Notes: generated from the sequence alone by a model not told the origin. A DNA stretch of 64,000 nucleotides from Neostapfia colusana (GCA_030760725.1 JASWHV010000009.1:108573854-108637853), one strand, 5' to 3'; positions 33,179 to 46,032 are shown, counted from the stretch's first letter. Numbers and translations are program-made.

Positions 33179-35130
33179 GTCAAAGTAAAGAGTCCAGTTG
33201 GGCCTAGTGAAGACTGGAGCTCTGGGCTCTGGTTCATCGATGTCCTGGCCCCATTGCTGGCATGGTGGTGGAGTCCACTCTGCCACAAAGTCAGCTAACG
33301 CCTGACTTTTTACCGCATGGTGCGGTAAGAAGTCCAGCTCGAATTCCGCCAACTCCGCAGCCCATTTAGCTATGTTTCCAGTGGCGTTGGGGCTGTGAAG
33401 GACGATTCTCAGTGGGTACGAGGTAACCACCGAGATCTTGTGAGCCTGGAAGTAATGGCTCAACTTCCTTGATGCAACAAGGACTACATAGAGCAGTTTG
33501 TGCACCTCCAGATATCTTGTCTTGGCATCATGGAGGCCCTCGCTGATGAAGTAGATCGGACGCTGGATGGTTCGGACCCTCCGGAGGGGTCCGATGTGTC
33601 GTCTAGTAGAGCTCCGGGACTCAAGGGCCTCCGACCCCAAGCCCGGGACTGCACTCTGGGAGCTCGGACCCAGGTGCACGCTTGTTGCCGGGTCCAGGCG
33701 GTAGGGACCCGTCTGGTTCATCTTGGAGTGGTCCGGGAATCGGGGGCCCTTGGCCCCCTGGTCTGAGACTGCATTCCGGGAGCTTGGACCCAGACGCACG
33801 CCGGTTGCCAGGTCTAGATGGCTGAGAACTGACTAGTTCTCCTTAGGAAGATCCGAGACCCGAGGCCCATAGGGCCTCAGGTCCGGGACTGCATTCCGGG
33901 AGCTTGGACCTGGTTATGCATTGATCATCAGGTCCACCTGTTTAAGGCCAGATTACTTCCCCTTCCCAGGGACTTCCTGTGGAGTCTGGGCCCTGGGGCT
34001 TTAGACCGACGGCGTCGTGAGTCTTATTTTGGGACTTGAAATCGATGGAGTTCCGGTCGCTCTGCGACCAAAACCATGCTCACGACCTCAGTTGTGGCAG
34101 CGATGTAGAGGAGTATTGGATCTCCTTGTTCCATGGCGGGCAGCGTTGTGAGGAACTTCTTCAGCTCCTGAAATGCCTCATCCGCCTCTTCGGTCCATAC
34201 GAATGGACCAGTTTTGCGCAGAAGCTTGAACAATGGAAGAGTCCGCTCTGCTAGTCTAGAGATAAACCGACCGAGCGCGGGCAAACATCCGGTAAGCTTC
34301 TGCATGTCCTTGATGCATGCACAGGGCCGCATCAGTTCTATCACCTTAATCTTCTCTTGGTTTGCTTCAATCCCTCGGTGTGAGACCAAGAAACCGAGCA
34401 GCTTCCCGGCAGAGACCCGAAGACACATTTATTTGGGTTCAACTTCGTGCGTGTGGAATGTAGTTTGTCAAAGACTAGGGCCAGGTTGTCGAGCAGAGAT
34501 GCTTGCGACTTAACCTTAACTACGATGTCATCGACATAAACCTCGACCAGGTCCCGAATGAGGTTCCCGAAAGTCTTGTGCATTGCACGCACAAAAGTGG
34601 GGAGCACATTCTTAAGACCATAAGGCATGGACACATAGAAGTATAGACCATCTACTTTGATGAAAGTAGTGCGCTCATCTTCCCTAGACATAGGTATTTG
34701 GTGGAAACCTGAATATGCTTCTAGGAAACATAGTAGATCACAGCTAGACATAGAGTCAACTATTTGGTCTATACGGTGGAGAGGGAACGGATCCTTTGGA
34801 CATGCCTTATTGAGGGTGGTGTAGTCGATGCACATACGTAGCTTTCCGCTAGCCTTGTGGATGACAACGGGGTTGGCCAACCATCGTGGATGGTGGACCT
34901 CTCGGATGAAGCCGGCATCGAGCAGCCTCTTGATTTCATCACGGATGAAGTCTTGCCGCTCGATGGATTGCTTCTGAGGCTTCTGTTGGACCAGCCTGGC
35001 ATCGGGGGTGGATCTTCAATTGATGCTCAATCACCTCCCTAGGGATCCCGGGAATTTCCGAAGGTTGCCAGGCAAACACGTCGACGTTAGCGCGGAGGAA
35101 GGTGACAATCGCGTTTTCTTATTTGCCTCC
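33179..35130 (-). pseudogene. pol: Element C reverse transcriptase and RNase H, broken
   Basis: Reading leftwards from 35130: NVDVFAWQPSEIPGIPREVI, GFIREVHHPRWLANPVVIHK, MCIDYTTLNKACPKDPFPLH, the catalytic VYVDDIVVK near 34530, and NPNKCVFGS. A frame change follows near 34425, then LGFLVSHRGIEANQEKIKVI. The 120-bp repeat block (about 33585-33960) comes next, then RNase H: RPIYFISEGLHDAKTRYLEV, KLSHYFQAHKISVVTSYPLR, KWAAELAEFELDFLPHH, SQALADFVAEW. It ends at YFDG, where the join to element A lies. RT copies RNA to DNA and RNase H removes the template; the gene is dead from frame changes and truncation. Confidence 0.85.
33585..33960 (-). repeat. Three copies of a 120-bp tandem repeat inside element C
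   Basis: The motif 'gggactgcattccgggagctt' and close variants recur at 33645, 33765 and 33885, exactly 120 bases apart. The period is 40 codons, and the minus-strand frame stays open across two copies (LGPSSRNAV, LGPSSQSAVPG). The block sits between the RT connection and the first motif of RNase H, where family members have no such insert. Confidence 0.85.
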
Positions 35131-35329
35131 CAGGCCCCCGACAATCCGGGTGGTCTAGGCAACATCAGGACCGACTTGGACGACCTTGACCGGTACGTCT
35201 TCGCCGTCCGAGGGATGCACACGGGGTGCAGATGTCGTCCCTCGATGACGCATGCTTGGAGGCAGCCGGCTAGCTTCAGCGTGACCGGAGGCGGCCTCCT
35301 GTGCTGCTGCCAGTGCTGAGACAACCGCG

Positions 35330-35860
35330 GGTGCGGTCATCGCGGGTCTTGAGGACGCCACTCAGGGTTGGCATCTTTAAGGCCAAATAGTCGTAGTGGG
35401 CTACCGCCATGAATTGGTACATAGTTGGTCTGCTGATTATGGCGTTGAAAGGGAGGCTGACCTTTGAAACGTCGAAGACGACTCTCTCCGTTCGGTAGTT
35501 CTCAGGCATCCCGAATGTCACCGGGAGGGAGATACTACCGCACGGGAAGATGGGTCCCGACCTACCCCCAAGAATGGTCTCGAGGGGGTAAGCTGGGACA
35601 TAGGGATCTGCAGCTTCTTGAAAGCTGCAAGGCTGATGATGCTGATGGCTGCCCCGCCATCGATCAACACGTGGTAGAGCTTCACGTTGGAGAGGCAGCT
35701 GCCCGGCGCCTGCCATGTTCTTGGGGCAGTCGGAGGCATCGAAGCTGATCGGCGTCTCCATCCATTTGTGATGTGGCGTCGGCCCCGGGACTGGGGCGGC
35801 CGCTGCCACTGCTCGACGGGAGGGTCTTGATAGCTCGCCTGGACAAGACATCAGAAGAAC
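35330..35860 (-). pseudogene. pol: Element C protease region, frameshifted
   Basis: Minus-strand pieces in more than one frame: ITFD-like start PISFDASDCPKN near 35740, and the active site VLIDGGAAISIIS near 35650. DGG in place of D(S/T)G is known in Tat-type elements. Then come GRSGPIFPCGSISLPVTFG, MPENYRTERVVFDV, and RPTMYQFMAVAHYDYLALKM near 35390. The order fits a Gypsy aspartic protease. Confidence 0.7.
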
Positions 35861-36045
35861 CCCAATACATCACACAGAGTGCGCCGGCCGCTTGGCTGCC
35901 GGCTTGGCCAGACCCGCCCGCTCTAGAGCGGGGGGTAGCCTCGCCATCTCTCGCCTGTAAACGACGGTGCGCTGGGCGAGAAGGCTCGCCATGGGAGGTG
36001 ATGTTCACCATGGTCACGAGGAGAGCACGGAAAGCCCCCCTACGT
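35861..36045 (-). pseudogene. gag: Element C gag remnant
   Basis: Only about 185 bp separate the protease region from the LTR side, against more than 1 kb expected. It begins near an ATG (MVNITSHGEPSRPAHRRLQ) and shows no capsid or zinc-knuckle motif. Gag has been almost fully deleted. The assignment rests on position. Confidence 0.45.
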
Positions 36046-36056
36046 AGCACACCAAA

Positions 36057-36233
36057 TGTCGGAATGTGAGCTGCGACACTCCTCCCGGCCTGCTCGGAAG
36101 CAGCCCGCTAGGTTCTTTTTCCGGAGGGGGCTTGGTGCCCTTCGCGACCTGGGCTCGAGGGAGCGGATGAACATGAGGATTTACGTGGTTCAGGAAGCCG
36201 GAGCGTAATACCCTACGTCCATAGGTGTGCTTG
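36057..36233 (-). repeat. Element C 5' LTR piece
   Basis: The plus strand reads TGTCGG at 36057. On the minus strand this is an LTR end ...CCGACA followed by TTTGGTGTGCTACGTAGGGG, which resembles the start of the internal region in this group. The LTR is cut after 176 bp by Copia C2. I cannot confirm that it continues after 46032. Confidence 0.55.
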
Positions 36234-37883
36234 TGTAGGATCGAAGAGCATGTGAAAAGCTACCAGAGGGGGGTGAATGGTAGATTTAGACTTTTTAGCG
36301 TAAGCAACAAAAACCCCCTCGGCAGAAAATCGATCTGTTAAATAAACCGTATATGCGACTGATATAAACGTGTTCAACCATGACAAAAGTGGTATATATT
36401 ATAGAGAATCAAGTCACAAACATACAACGACAAGAATCACGGAAATCCATCAAGAAAAACTCAAGTTGTGATCAAAGATCAAACGAGGGTCAATCTATTC
36501 TACTCGAGTAGAAACCAGATCTGCAACACTGCAAAGAAACTCATGTAGATAAAAAACTACAAATCCAATGACCGTGAAATTTTCACAGATGATAGATAGT
36601 TGTGAAGACAACCCAAAAAGAATCACATCAATTGGATCTGTAAAACTCGAGTTATGATCAAAACAGCGAAGCACTGCCGTGCTGTCCAGAAACTCGACGA
36701 GAAAGACTTGACAAAAACAAGTCGGACGAACAAGGTACGAAAGCTCCTCTAAATTACGAATTTTATTGATCAAAACATAAGAGGAACAGCGCAAGGTCAT
36801 CTTGCCACGAGCTCTGGCCTCTCTTGCTTATATAACCAGCCCGGAGGCCAACCCAATTCAAACTAGTACTCTAATCCAACTCAGTTTCTGAATTGAAACT
36901 TTCCATAACTGCTCAAGACTCTTCTATACACAGATAGAAGCAATCTTAAAACTTCCAAACACCTTATGAACGTATCCCACATTTCTAAAAGAACTCAACT
37001 TTGTGCCCCCCACGAAATCCTACCATAACCAACTCAAATATTTCCATATTTGATCCATAACAGACTCAGCCGCAGCCTGAGTCCATAATCCAGCAGGATG
37101 GACCTTTCCTACCAATTCTTTACGTCCATATCTCTTCATCACGTCTTGGAACCATGTTGCCACATCCATGCACTCCTTACACACATGCAAACACCTTCCA
37201 ACGATGTCCACGACACCTTCATATGCATTGTTTTTGATCCAAACATGCTGCGCGACCCCCCGATCAACTCAACCACAATTCCTTCCGAACATTGTTGTTG
37301 AACCTCATCTTCTCCCTAAGACTTGTTCAATGGATCCCGTCACCAGCCATATCTTGAACTCAAACAACACTTGCACATGAATAAACAACCAATACTTTCG
37401 AGCACAAGTCCGCGACTTGACTCACGTTAGTTCCAAAAACCACAACACCTTACGTGAACACCTCACATAAGCATGTTGCAAACCATAGCAAAACGTTAAC
37501 CACCGTAAACAGCCATAACACTTCAAAAACTTAGTAAAAGAATACTAAGAAAACTTTCCATAGATGTAAAGCAAGTTCAAAACATTTGCATGGTAAAAAT
37601 AGAACCATTGCAATTTAGCTCCGGATCTTGCCAAAGTTAACCGGACCTTGAGCCGGAGCTTACCAAAGCTAGCAAAACCTAGCACCGGAACTTACCAAAG
37701 CTAGTCGTACCTACCGCTGGAGCTAGCCAAACACATATCAGACCTAGCCATAGCAAGTCGGACCTTACGTCGGATCTTGTCGGAGCTCAGACCTAGAGTC
37801 GGACCTTGACAAAAAGAGTATTTTGGCAGAATTCAAAACTTTTATCGTCATAGCCAATGTATTCAACACACATAGGTCTCACA
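36234..37883 (-). repeat. C2 3' LTR (left), 1,650 bp
   Basis: TGTAGGATCGAAG...GGTCTCACA, matching 44382-46032. It contains a run of short repeats with 'cggagcttaccaaagctagc' and 'cggaccttg' motifs at about 37618-37810. Confidence 0.9.
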
Positions 37884-37894
37884 ATCTCCCCCTT
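37884..37894 (-). other. C2 polypurine tract
   Basis: Minus strand AAGGGGGAGAT immediately before the 3' LTR terminus. The next kilobase (37895-38898) is AT-rich and non-coding, with no env-like frame that I can see. Confidence 0.85.
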
Positions 37895-38898
37895 GATGAA
37901 TGCATTGGCAACACGACTTAAAATCCAAACATTGGCTTATTCACATGAAAAGTTTTGAAAACAATCAAATGAGAAAGAAATTTTGAAACAAAAAATTCTC
38001 CCCCTATACATATTTCTCCCCGTTTGTAAATCAGAAATAAAATGAGAAGAAAAACAAAAATCGTGCCAAAACACTTGTGAATCGTGCAACGTGTGATCAA
38101 TTTCTCCCCCTTTGAAAATGTATTCAGCATGGTTCAAAAGAGAAATTTTAATTGTTATGAGCATATTTATAACATATAAATATGAAACAAAGCTCATCCA
38201 AGCCATACTATCAAGTAACTTACACTATCACATCAATGAGATACATAAAGTAGTGTAAGCCATGCTAGAGATCAAGTGTAATTTTCAATTTAAGCAAGTC
38301 GTGATCTCACAAACTTAATTATGTCAAGGCCTGAAAGCATGACACATGTTGCTGCATTTTAATTATTTCTTAAAGCAGAAATTCAGATCATATGACATTT
38401 GCAAGAGATTATATGCCGCATCAGCCTTATTCTAACCAACCAAGCCAAGACTACCTCATTTGACAATCAGAAGCTTAAAGACATGGTTTTAGTCATACAC
38501 AACTTTTTCCAAGTTCATATCTAAGTGTAATGATAAGCCATCTCAAAAGAAGAAGTGTGATGCATGCATATTCTCTTGATCTTTTTCTCAATTTTTTATT
38601 TGAACATAAAAGCTCAACATGTGAATAGTTGATTGATTATTTTTTCATTATTAAAAGCACTTGTGAGCATGCAACAAGTTTAAAATAGCAAGAAAGTTCG
38701 ATCATGACCAGATTTAGTGTAAATAATTATTCCAATTACTAGTCATGGCAAAAACTACAAAATGTATAACATGAGTAATGTAGTAAGAACTTTTAGCATA
38801 TAAAAGGAATCACAAAGTCATATATGTATGAAATACTATGCTCATATTATTTTAAATTCAGATTCACACATAGACTTCCCAAGTTTCAAAACTCCCCC

Positions 38899-41800
38899 TC
38901 AATTTAATCCATGAGGATGCATAACCCTTATTTCACTATGAATGAAACAAAAACGAGTAAAATCCAAAGGTTTTGTAAAAATGTCAGCCAATTGTTGTTC
39001 GGTATCTATATGGTGAAGCACAATGTTTCCTTTTTCAACATTATCACGGAGAAAGTGATACCTAATGTCAATGTGCTTTATTCTCGATTGTTGCACGAGG
39101 TTTTTAGCAATGCGAATGGCACTAGTGTTATCAAAAAATAGTGGAGCACTATCTAGATCAACCCCATAGTCCTTAAGTGTTTGAACAATCCAAAGAATTT
39201 GTGAGCAAGCGCTAGCAGCAGCTACATATTCAGATTCGGTTGTGGATTGTGCAACTGAATTTCGTTTTCTAGAGGACCAAGCAACAAGTGAATTACCAAG
39301 AAAATGACAAGCACCCGAAGTACATTTCCTATCAATTCTACAACCCACAAAATCAGCATCCGAAAAAGCTTTCAAAGTAACGGTTGAGGAAGAAGGAAGA
39401 AAAATCCCAAATTCTTGAGTTCCATATAAGTACCTGAGAATTCTTTTGACGGCTTGACGATGTGAAGCACGTGGGGAAGCTCGAAATCGTGCACAAAGAC
39501 ATATGCTGAATTGTATGTCCGGTCTTGATGCCGTGAGGTACAAAAGTGATCCAATCATACTTCTATATTCTTTTTGATCCATGGGTTCACCATCTTCATC
39601 AAGTTCAAGTGTCGTTGCTGTACCCATTGGTGTCCGAAGAGACTTGCTTTTGTCCATGTTGAAGTGCTTAAGAAGGTCTCTTGTATACTTTGTTTGATGC
39701 ACAAAAGTACCCTCCTTGGTTTGCTTGATTTGCAGCCCCAAAAAGTATGTGAGTTCTCCCATCATACTCATCTAAAATTCTGAACTCATCATAGCTGAAA
39801 ATTTGGACACAAGATCATGAGAAGCACAATTAAAGATAATATCACCCACATACACTTGAACAAATAATGAGTCATTGCCATGCTTAAGCACAAAAAGAGT
39901 TTTATCAACCTTGCCCATGGTAAACCCCTTTTCAAGTAAGAATGTTTTAACCTATCATATCATGCTCTAGGGGCTTGTTTAAGACCATACAAGGCTTTGG
40001 ACAGTTTGTAAACATGATTAGGAAAATTTGGATTTTCAAAACCTGGTGGTTGTTTGACATAAAATTCCACATCTATGTAGCCATTAAAAAAAGCACTTTT
40101 AACATCCATTTGATATAACCTGAAACCTTTAGATGCAGAAAATGCTAACAAAATTCTTATGGCTTCTAATCTAGCAACAGGAGCAAAAGTTTCATCAAAA
40201 TCTAGTCCTTCAACTTGTGTGAAACCTTGAGCAACCAACCTAGCCTTATTCCTAACCACAACCCCATCCTCACTTTGTTTATTTTTAAACACCTATTTAA
40301 TTCCGATTAGAGTGTGACCTTAAGGTGGAGGTACAAGTTTCCAAACATTATTTCTTCAAAATTTTCTAACTTTTCTTGCATGGCAATAATCCAAGATTCA
40401 TTAGTGAGTTCTGTGATATATCTTTTGGTTCAAAAGAAGCAACAAATGCAAAATGAGCGTGAGAGTTTGGATCACAAAACATGGACCGTGTGACTCGTTC
40501 GTGCAAGCTTCCAATCATTTATTATGGAGGATGACTTTTGAGGACCCGGAGGGGAGTAGACAATTCACAAGCTCCTTCTTCTTCATCTTCATCACAAATT
40601 GAAGAACTTGTAACTTGAGAACGATCTGGACCAGCAATGGTGGTCGTCGGTGCTGGTTGTGAATCAAAATCAGGAGCTGGAACAATGTCATTAGGGTATG
40701 AATTTTCGGGCAACAACATCACTTCTTCATCTTCTTCGATGAAAATACTCTCCCCCTGCGGATATGGGTCTGGTCTTGCAATATTAGAGCTAGTACCTGG
40801 GCTACCTTCATCAAAAGAAATCTCACAAGTCTCCACAATTTTGTTAGTGTCATGTAAAAGCACACGGTAGCCTCTAGTATGAGATGGGTAACCAAGAAAC
40901 ATGCCATCAACGGATCTAGGTTCAAACTTATCAAGATTATCATTTTTCTTAACAAAGCATTTGCAACGAAAGACCCGAAAGTGTGTGGCACTAGGCCTAT
41001 GTCCAAACCAAAGTTCATATGGTGTTTTACCTAGCTTAGCACGCAAGAAAAGACGATTTGATACATAACAAGCAGTTGCATCAGCCCAAAATTTTCTAGG
41101 AGTTTGATATTCATCAAGCATAGTTCTAGCCATATCAACTAAGGTTCTGTTCTTTCTCTCTGTTTTGTTGAGGTACATATGGTGAAGAAAATTGATGATC
41201 TATTCCATTTTTAGCACAAAAGTGATCAAATGATTGATTTTTAAATTCAGTTCCGTTATCACTTCTAATTGCTTTTAAAGATCCTAGGTGATCAATTGAT
41301 AATCTAAGAAATAAGGTTCTAAAGTGACTAAAAGTTTCATTCCTAAATGCCATAAAATAAATCCAAGAGTATCTAGAATAGTCATCAACAAACACAAGAA
41401 CATACCATTTAGCTCTGAAGGATTGAACACGTGAAGGTCCTACGGTGTCAAGGTGCAAAAGTTGACCCGGTTCAGTTGTCATGGTTATTGTGAGAGGAGC
41501 ATGTGAACCTGCAACCATCTTAGCATGTCTACAAGAAGAGCACACAATTTCTTTGTCCCCTTTAAGCTTAGGAAGCCCACGTATGCGATCAAGAGCACTA
41601 ACACGTGTGAGATGATCAAAGCCTACGTGACCAAGTCTACGATGCGAAAAATATAAGTCTTTTGAATCATTAGCAACTAGACATCTATGTTTAGAGGATG
41701 ACATATCAAAATCAGCCTTAAAAACTCTTCCAAACCGAGACATACTAAAAATGAGCTCACTATTTGAATCTACAACCTTGCAACAATTTTTACTGAAAAT

Positions 41801-42061
41801 AATTTCCAAATTTTCATCTGGCAATTGTGAAACAGAAAGCGGGTTGTATTTCAATTTTTTAACAAGTGCCACATCTTTTAAAGTGTAGTGATTATTTACT
41901 TTAACCGAACCCTTAGCAATTATAGGAGTTGAAGAATTATCGGCAAAAGTAACATTTTCTACATGTGACATAAAAGAGAGTGAGGAGAACCATTCTTTGT
42001 TACCGGTCATGTGGCGTGAGCATCCTGAATCCACAATCCAAATGTTCTCCTTCCTCAAGCG
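38899..42061 (-). pseudogene. pol: C2 pol: protease, integrase, RT, RNase H, inactive
   Basis: From the right: protease IWIVDSGCSRHMTGN; integrase RRLGHVGFDHLTRVSALDRI, LHLDTVGPSRV, RSDNGTEFKN, then a frame change at about 41160 within the region around the third catalytic residue (TERKNRTLVDMARTML follows). RT has NKARLVAQGFTQVEGLDF, YQMDVKSAFFNG and YGLKQAPRA, followed by a stop where Trp is usual. At 39841-39852 the catalytic box reads YVGD instead of YVDD. RNase H has FSDADFVGCRIDRK, STTESEYVAAA and ADIFTKPLD and ends at 38899. A stop near 39774 precedes MSMMGELTYFLGL. The YVGD change alone would abolish RT. Confidence 0.9.
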
Positions 42062-42067
42062 TGTAAC

Positions 42068-44293
42068 CTACATAGAAGTACAATACGTCGATGACTCAAT
42101 ACTGGGGTTAGTCAAAAGGCATTTAGGAATCCAGTACTGAGTCACACGGCGTCTAGCAGAAGTAACACGCAAAGGCTGAGATAAAACAACAGGTTTATAA
42201 GCCAAAGATTGAGGATTTTTGTACCCAACTACTGACCTACGAGGTATTACATGAATAGCACTAAAAACAGTAGGTCCGAAAGCAAACTTTGCATGTTTTT
42301 GACTCATTACACCAGGTTGCATATTCCTAACATTCGGTTCAGCACACGCAACAGGTTTTGCACAGTTGTTATGTGATCTAGCAATCATTCTTTCCTTTTT
42401 CTGTTGCTTAGCTAGTCCATAAAAAAAATCTATGACATGATTTAACTTTATGTTCATGTCTAGATGAGCAGACAACATGTTTATCTGAAACCGAATGAGA
42501 CAACACTCCTGCAGATTTAAAAACCACTTCTTTTTGTTTAGGAACTGTTTTAATCAAACCACTTCCTAATGACTTTACAATTTTAGGTGGATGTGCTTTA
42601 GCATGAGCATGGGAATCAAAACCTAAACCAGTTTTATCGTTGCAATATTTAGAAGAATTCAACAGCAAGTTTAGATTTTTATTCCCATTATAAAACCGCT
42701 CTAGTGTCCTATTCATGTCATCAAGTTTCTTAGACAAGTCTAGACAGTTTTGACATGAATTTTTTCTTTTAGTTTTCAATTGGAACAATACTTAACTTCA
42801 TGAGAATGTAAAGCATTGTTCAATATAGAAATTTCATTCATAGCATCTTGTAGTTTCTTATTAAGATCATCACAAGTAGAACAATGCAAATCAATTATAG
42901 AACAACAAGCATCTTTTAAGTTTTTATCATTAATTGCAGCAAGCTCGCTGTTCTATTCAATCTCTAATTCAAGCTTATCAAGTGTGGAGGTATGTGCACT
43001 TCTTAGAGAGGACAATTGTTCATATATTGAATCATATGAGGAACAAGAATCATCACTAGGAATCAAAGATTTCAAACGATTAATTTCAGATTCTAGTGAC
43101 TCAATTTTAACAGCATTGTCCCTAAGCTTTTTGTCCTTTTTCTTAACTATAACAGTGGCACGAGAAATAGCATCACACGTTTCTTCGCAAGTAGGACATA
43201 CCTCTTCATTGTCGCTGTTGTGTTCTACCTCCTCCATACTTGAACTTGACTTGCCCGCCATGAAGCATAAGTTTGCCAAATCATCCTCATCTTCGTCACT
43301 TCCGATGTCCACATCGCTCGAGCAAAGTTCTTGAAGTGCGGAGATAAAACTATTTACCAATTGGCGTCCTATAAAACCCTTCTTCTTTTTCTTATCGTTT
43401 GCAGAGGAGTGGTTCGTCCTAGTTTGCTTTTCATCACGGGAAGTAGGACCTGAAAGGTTAGGGCAATCCATACGAAAATGTCCTGTCTTACCACATTCGA
43501 AGCATCGTTGAGGTCCAGCACTTCTTCTCCTTCTAGTTCTCACATTTTGCAATGCTTTTGAGAACCGAGTAGAGATGAGTGCAAGTTCTTCCTTTGGAAA
43601 CTCTTCAAACTGTTCAAGGGTTATAGAGGACAACAAAGGAAGTGTACCACAAGATGAAGATTGACTAGAGCTAGGCATGTCACGTTGTGAAACAAATGCA
43701 AGAGACTTGTTGGGGTTCTTACATGATATTATGTCAATTTTATGAGTTTTTAACTTAGAATATAGCACATATAATGTAAGTGTACTCACGACAGTAGAAT
43801 CACGAATAGATGTAACTTTCATATCCCAAATTGACATGTCTAATGCACTTAATAATTGCCTAGCATTTTCAGCATCTAAAAAATTAACATTGACACTATG
43901 CAAGTTGCTGAGAATTTTATTGAAGCGAGCAAAGATGTCATCGATTGACTCACCAGGTTGCATCTTGAAGCGCATGTATTCTTTCTTGAACATATCTTGT
44001 ATTACCTCCTTGATCGTGTTGGATCCTTCGTGGTAGTCACAAAGTGCTTTCCACACATCGTATGCAGATCGGAGGTGTGCAACACGGTCCAAGTCACTTT
44101 GAGTTGATCCTTGTATGATCAAGTTCCGGGCTTTGTTGTTGTTGTCGACATCTCTCATGTTCGTAGCCGTGACTTGATCATTTGACGGCACGTCATAAGA
44201 CTTGTACACCTTTTTCCATATTACGAAGCCTTGCGCCTGGATGAAAGCCTCCATACGTGCCTTCCAAACCTGAAAATCAATGCCACTGAACAC
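42068..44293 (-). pseudogene. gag: C2 gag with C-terminal extension
   Basis: An open frame of 446 codons (44293-42953) starts at a GTG, so the true start is unclear and may be damaged. It has the UBN2-type core: DFQVWKARMEAFIQAQGF, AYDVWKALCDYHEGSN, KMQPGESIDDIFARFNKIL. A zinc knuckle CFECGKTGHFRMDC lies near 43480-43505. After that come acidic and coiled-coil stretches. A second frame (42788-42408, CLDLSKKLDDMNRTLERFY) is the family's gag extension after stops near 42800-42950. The last part to 42068 is degraded. Confidence 0.8.
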
Positions 44294-44366
44294 ACAAGGT
44301 TTTGCGGAGTATTTCTCTATGATGATTAGTCAAAACATGTGCAAATCACAAATATTAGAGCACCAT

Positions 44367-44379
44367 GGCTTTGATACCA
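44367..44379 (-). other. C2 primer binding site
   Basis: Minus strand TGGTATCAAAGCC, two bases after the 5' LTR end. It matches the initiator Met tRNA complement with one change. Confidence 0.85.
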
Positions 44380-44381
44380 AT

Positions 44382-46032
44382 TGTAGGATCGAAGATCACG
44401 TGAAAATCTACCAGAGGGAGGTGAATGGCAGATTTAAACTTTTTGCAGAAGCAACAAAAACCCCCTCGGCAAAAAATCGATCTGTCAAAGAAACCGTGTA
44501 TGCGACTGATCTAAACGTGTTCAACCGTAACAAAAGTGGTATATATTATAGAGAATCAAGTCACAAAGACACGATAACAAGAATCACGGAAATCCGTTAA
44601 AAAAACTCAAGTTATGATCGAAAGATCAAACAAGGGTCAATCTGTTCTACTCGAGTAAAAACCAGATCTGCAACACTGCAAAGAAACTCATAAATGTCAG
44701 AAACTACAAATCCAATGACCGTAAGATTTTCACCGATGATAGATAATCAAGTTGTGAAGACAACCCATAAATAATCACGTCAATTGGATCTGTAAAACTT
44801 GAGTTATGATTAAAACACCAAAGCACTGTCGTGCTGTCCAGAAACTCGACGAGAAAGACTTGACAAAAACAAGTCGGACGAACAAGGCACAAAAGCTCCT
44901 CTAAATTACGAATTTTTTGATCAAAACATAAGAGGAACAGCCCAAGGTCGTCTTTTCACGAGCTCTGTCCTCCCTTGCTTATATAACTAGCCCGGAGGCC
45001 AACCCAATTCAAACTAGGACTCTAATCCTACTCAGTTTCTGAATCGAAACTTTCTATAACTACTCAAGACTCTTCTATACACAGATAGAAGCAATCTTAA
45101 GAGTTCCAAACACCTTAGGAACGTATCCCACATTCTAAAACAACTCAACTTCGTGTCCCACACAAAATCCTATCATAACCAACTCAAATCTTTCCATATT
45201 TGAGCCATAACCGACTCAGCCACAGGCTGAGTCCATAATCCAGCCGGTTGGACCTTTCCTACCAATTCTTTACGTCCACGTCTCTTCATCACACCTTGGA
45301 ACCATGTTGCCATGTCCATGCACTCCTTGCACACGTGCAAACACCTTCCAACGACATCCACGATACCTTCATATGCATTGTTCTCGATCTGAACATGCTG
45401 CGCGACCTCCCGATCAACTCAGCCACAATTTCTCCTGAACTTGGTTGTTAAACCCCATCTTCTCCCTAAGACTAGTTCAATGGATCCCGTCACCAGCCAT
45501 ATCTTGAACTCAAGCAACACCTACACATGAATAAACAACCAATACTTTTGAGCACAAGTCCGTGACTTGACTCACGTTATTTCCGAAAACCACAGCACCT
45601 TACGTGAACACCTCACCTAAGCATGTTGCAAACCATAGCAAAATGTTAACCACCGTAAACAGCCATAACACTTCAAAAACTTAGTAAAAGAATACTAAGC
45701 AAACTTTCCATAGATGTAAAGCAATTTTGAAACATTTGCATGGTAAAAAAAGAACCATTGCGATTTATCTCCGGACCTTGCCAAAGCTAACCGGACCTTG
45801 AGCCGGAGCTTACCAAAGCTAGCGAACCTAGCACTGGAACTTACCAAAGCTAGTCGGACCTACCGCCGGAGCTAACCAAACACATGTCGGACCTAGCCAT
45901 AGCAAGTTGGACCTTACGTCGGATCTTGTCGGAGCTCGGACCTAGAGTCGGACCTTGACAAGAAGTGTGTTTTGGCAGAATTCAAAACTTTTATCATCAC
46001 AACCAATGTATTCAGCACACATAGGTCTCACA
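44382..46032 (-). repeat. C2 5' LTR (right), 1,651 bp
   Basis: TGTAGGATCGAAG...GGTCTCACA, matching 36234-37883 with scattered substitutions and small indels. Positions 46033-46233 just beyond hold no feature I recognise. Confidence 0.9.

Larger units (their letters stand above)
33179..36233 (-). mobile_element. Gypsy element C (Tat-like), minus strand, partial
   Basis: Reading from the right: LTR piece (36057-36233), about 290 bp of gag remnant, protease, RT and RNase H. It ends at 33179, with no integrase and no left LTR. The motif pair KSQALADFVAEWTP and WTLYFDG is typical of plant Tat/Retand/Ogre-group elements. It contains a 120-bp tandem repeat. The left edge is a blunt join to element A; the right edge is interrupted by Copia C2. 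Confidence 0.8.
36234..46032 (-). mobile_element. Copia element C2 (SIRE/Opie-like), minus strand, old
   Basis: A 9,799-bp element with 1.65-kb LTRs, primer site, gag, pol and polypurine tract. Large size, a long gag with a C-terminal extension, and motifs such as LDTVGPSRVQSF and GYPSHTRGYRV fit the SIRE/Maximus (Opie) lineage. LTRs differ at several percent of positions by eye, and the coding region has many stops, so it is much older than C1 and C4. The flanks (GCTTG left, CTTAC right) do not form a clean target copy. Confidence 0.9.

Noticed and set aside
42816..43334. 172-codon plus-strand frame
   Set aside because: Antisense shadow of the Ser/Asp/Glu-rich part of the C2 gag.
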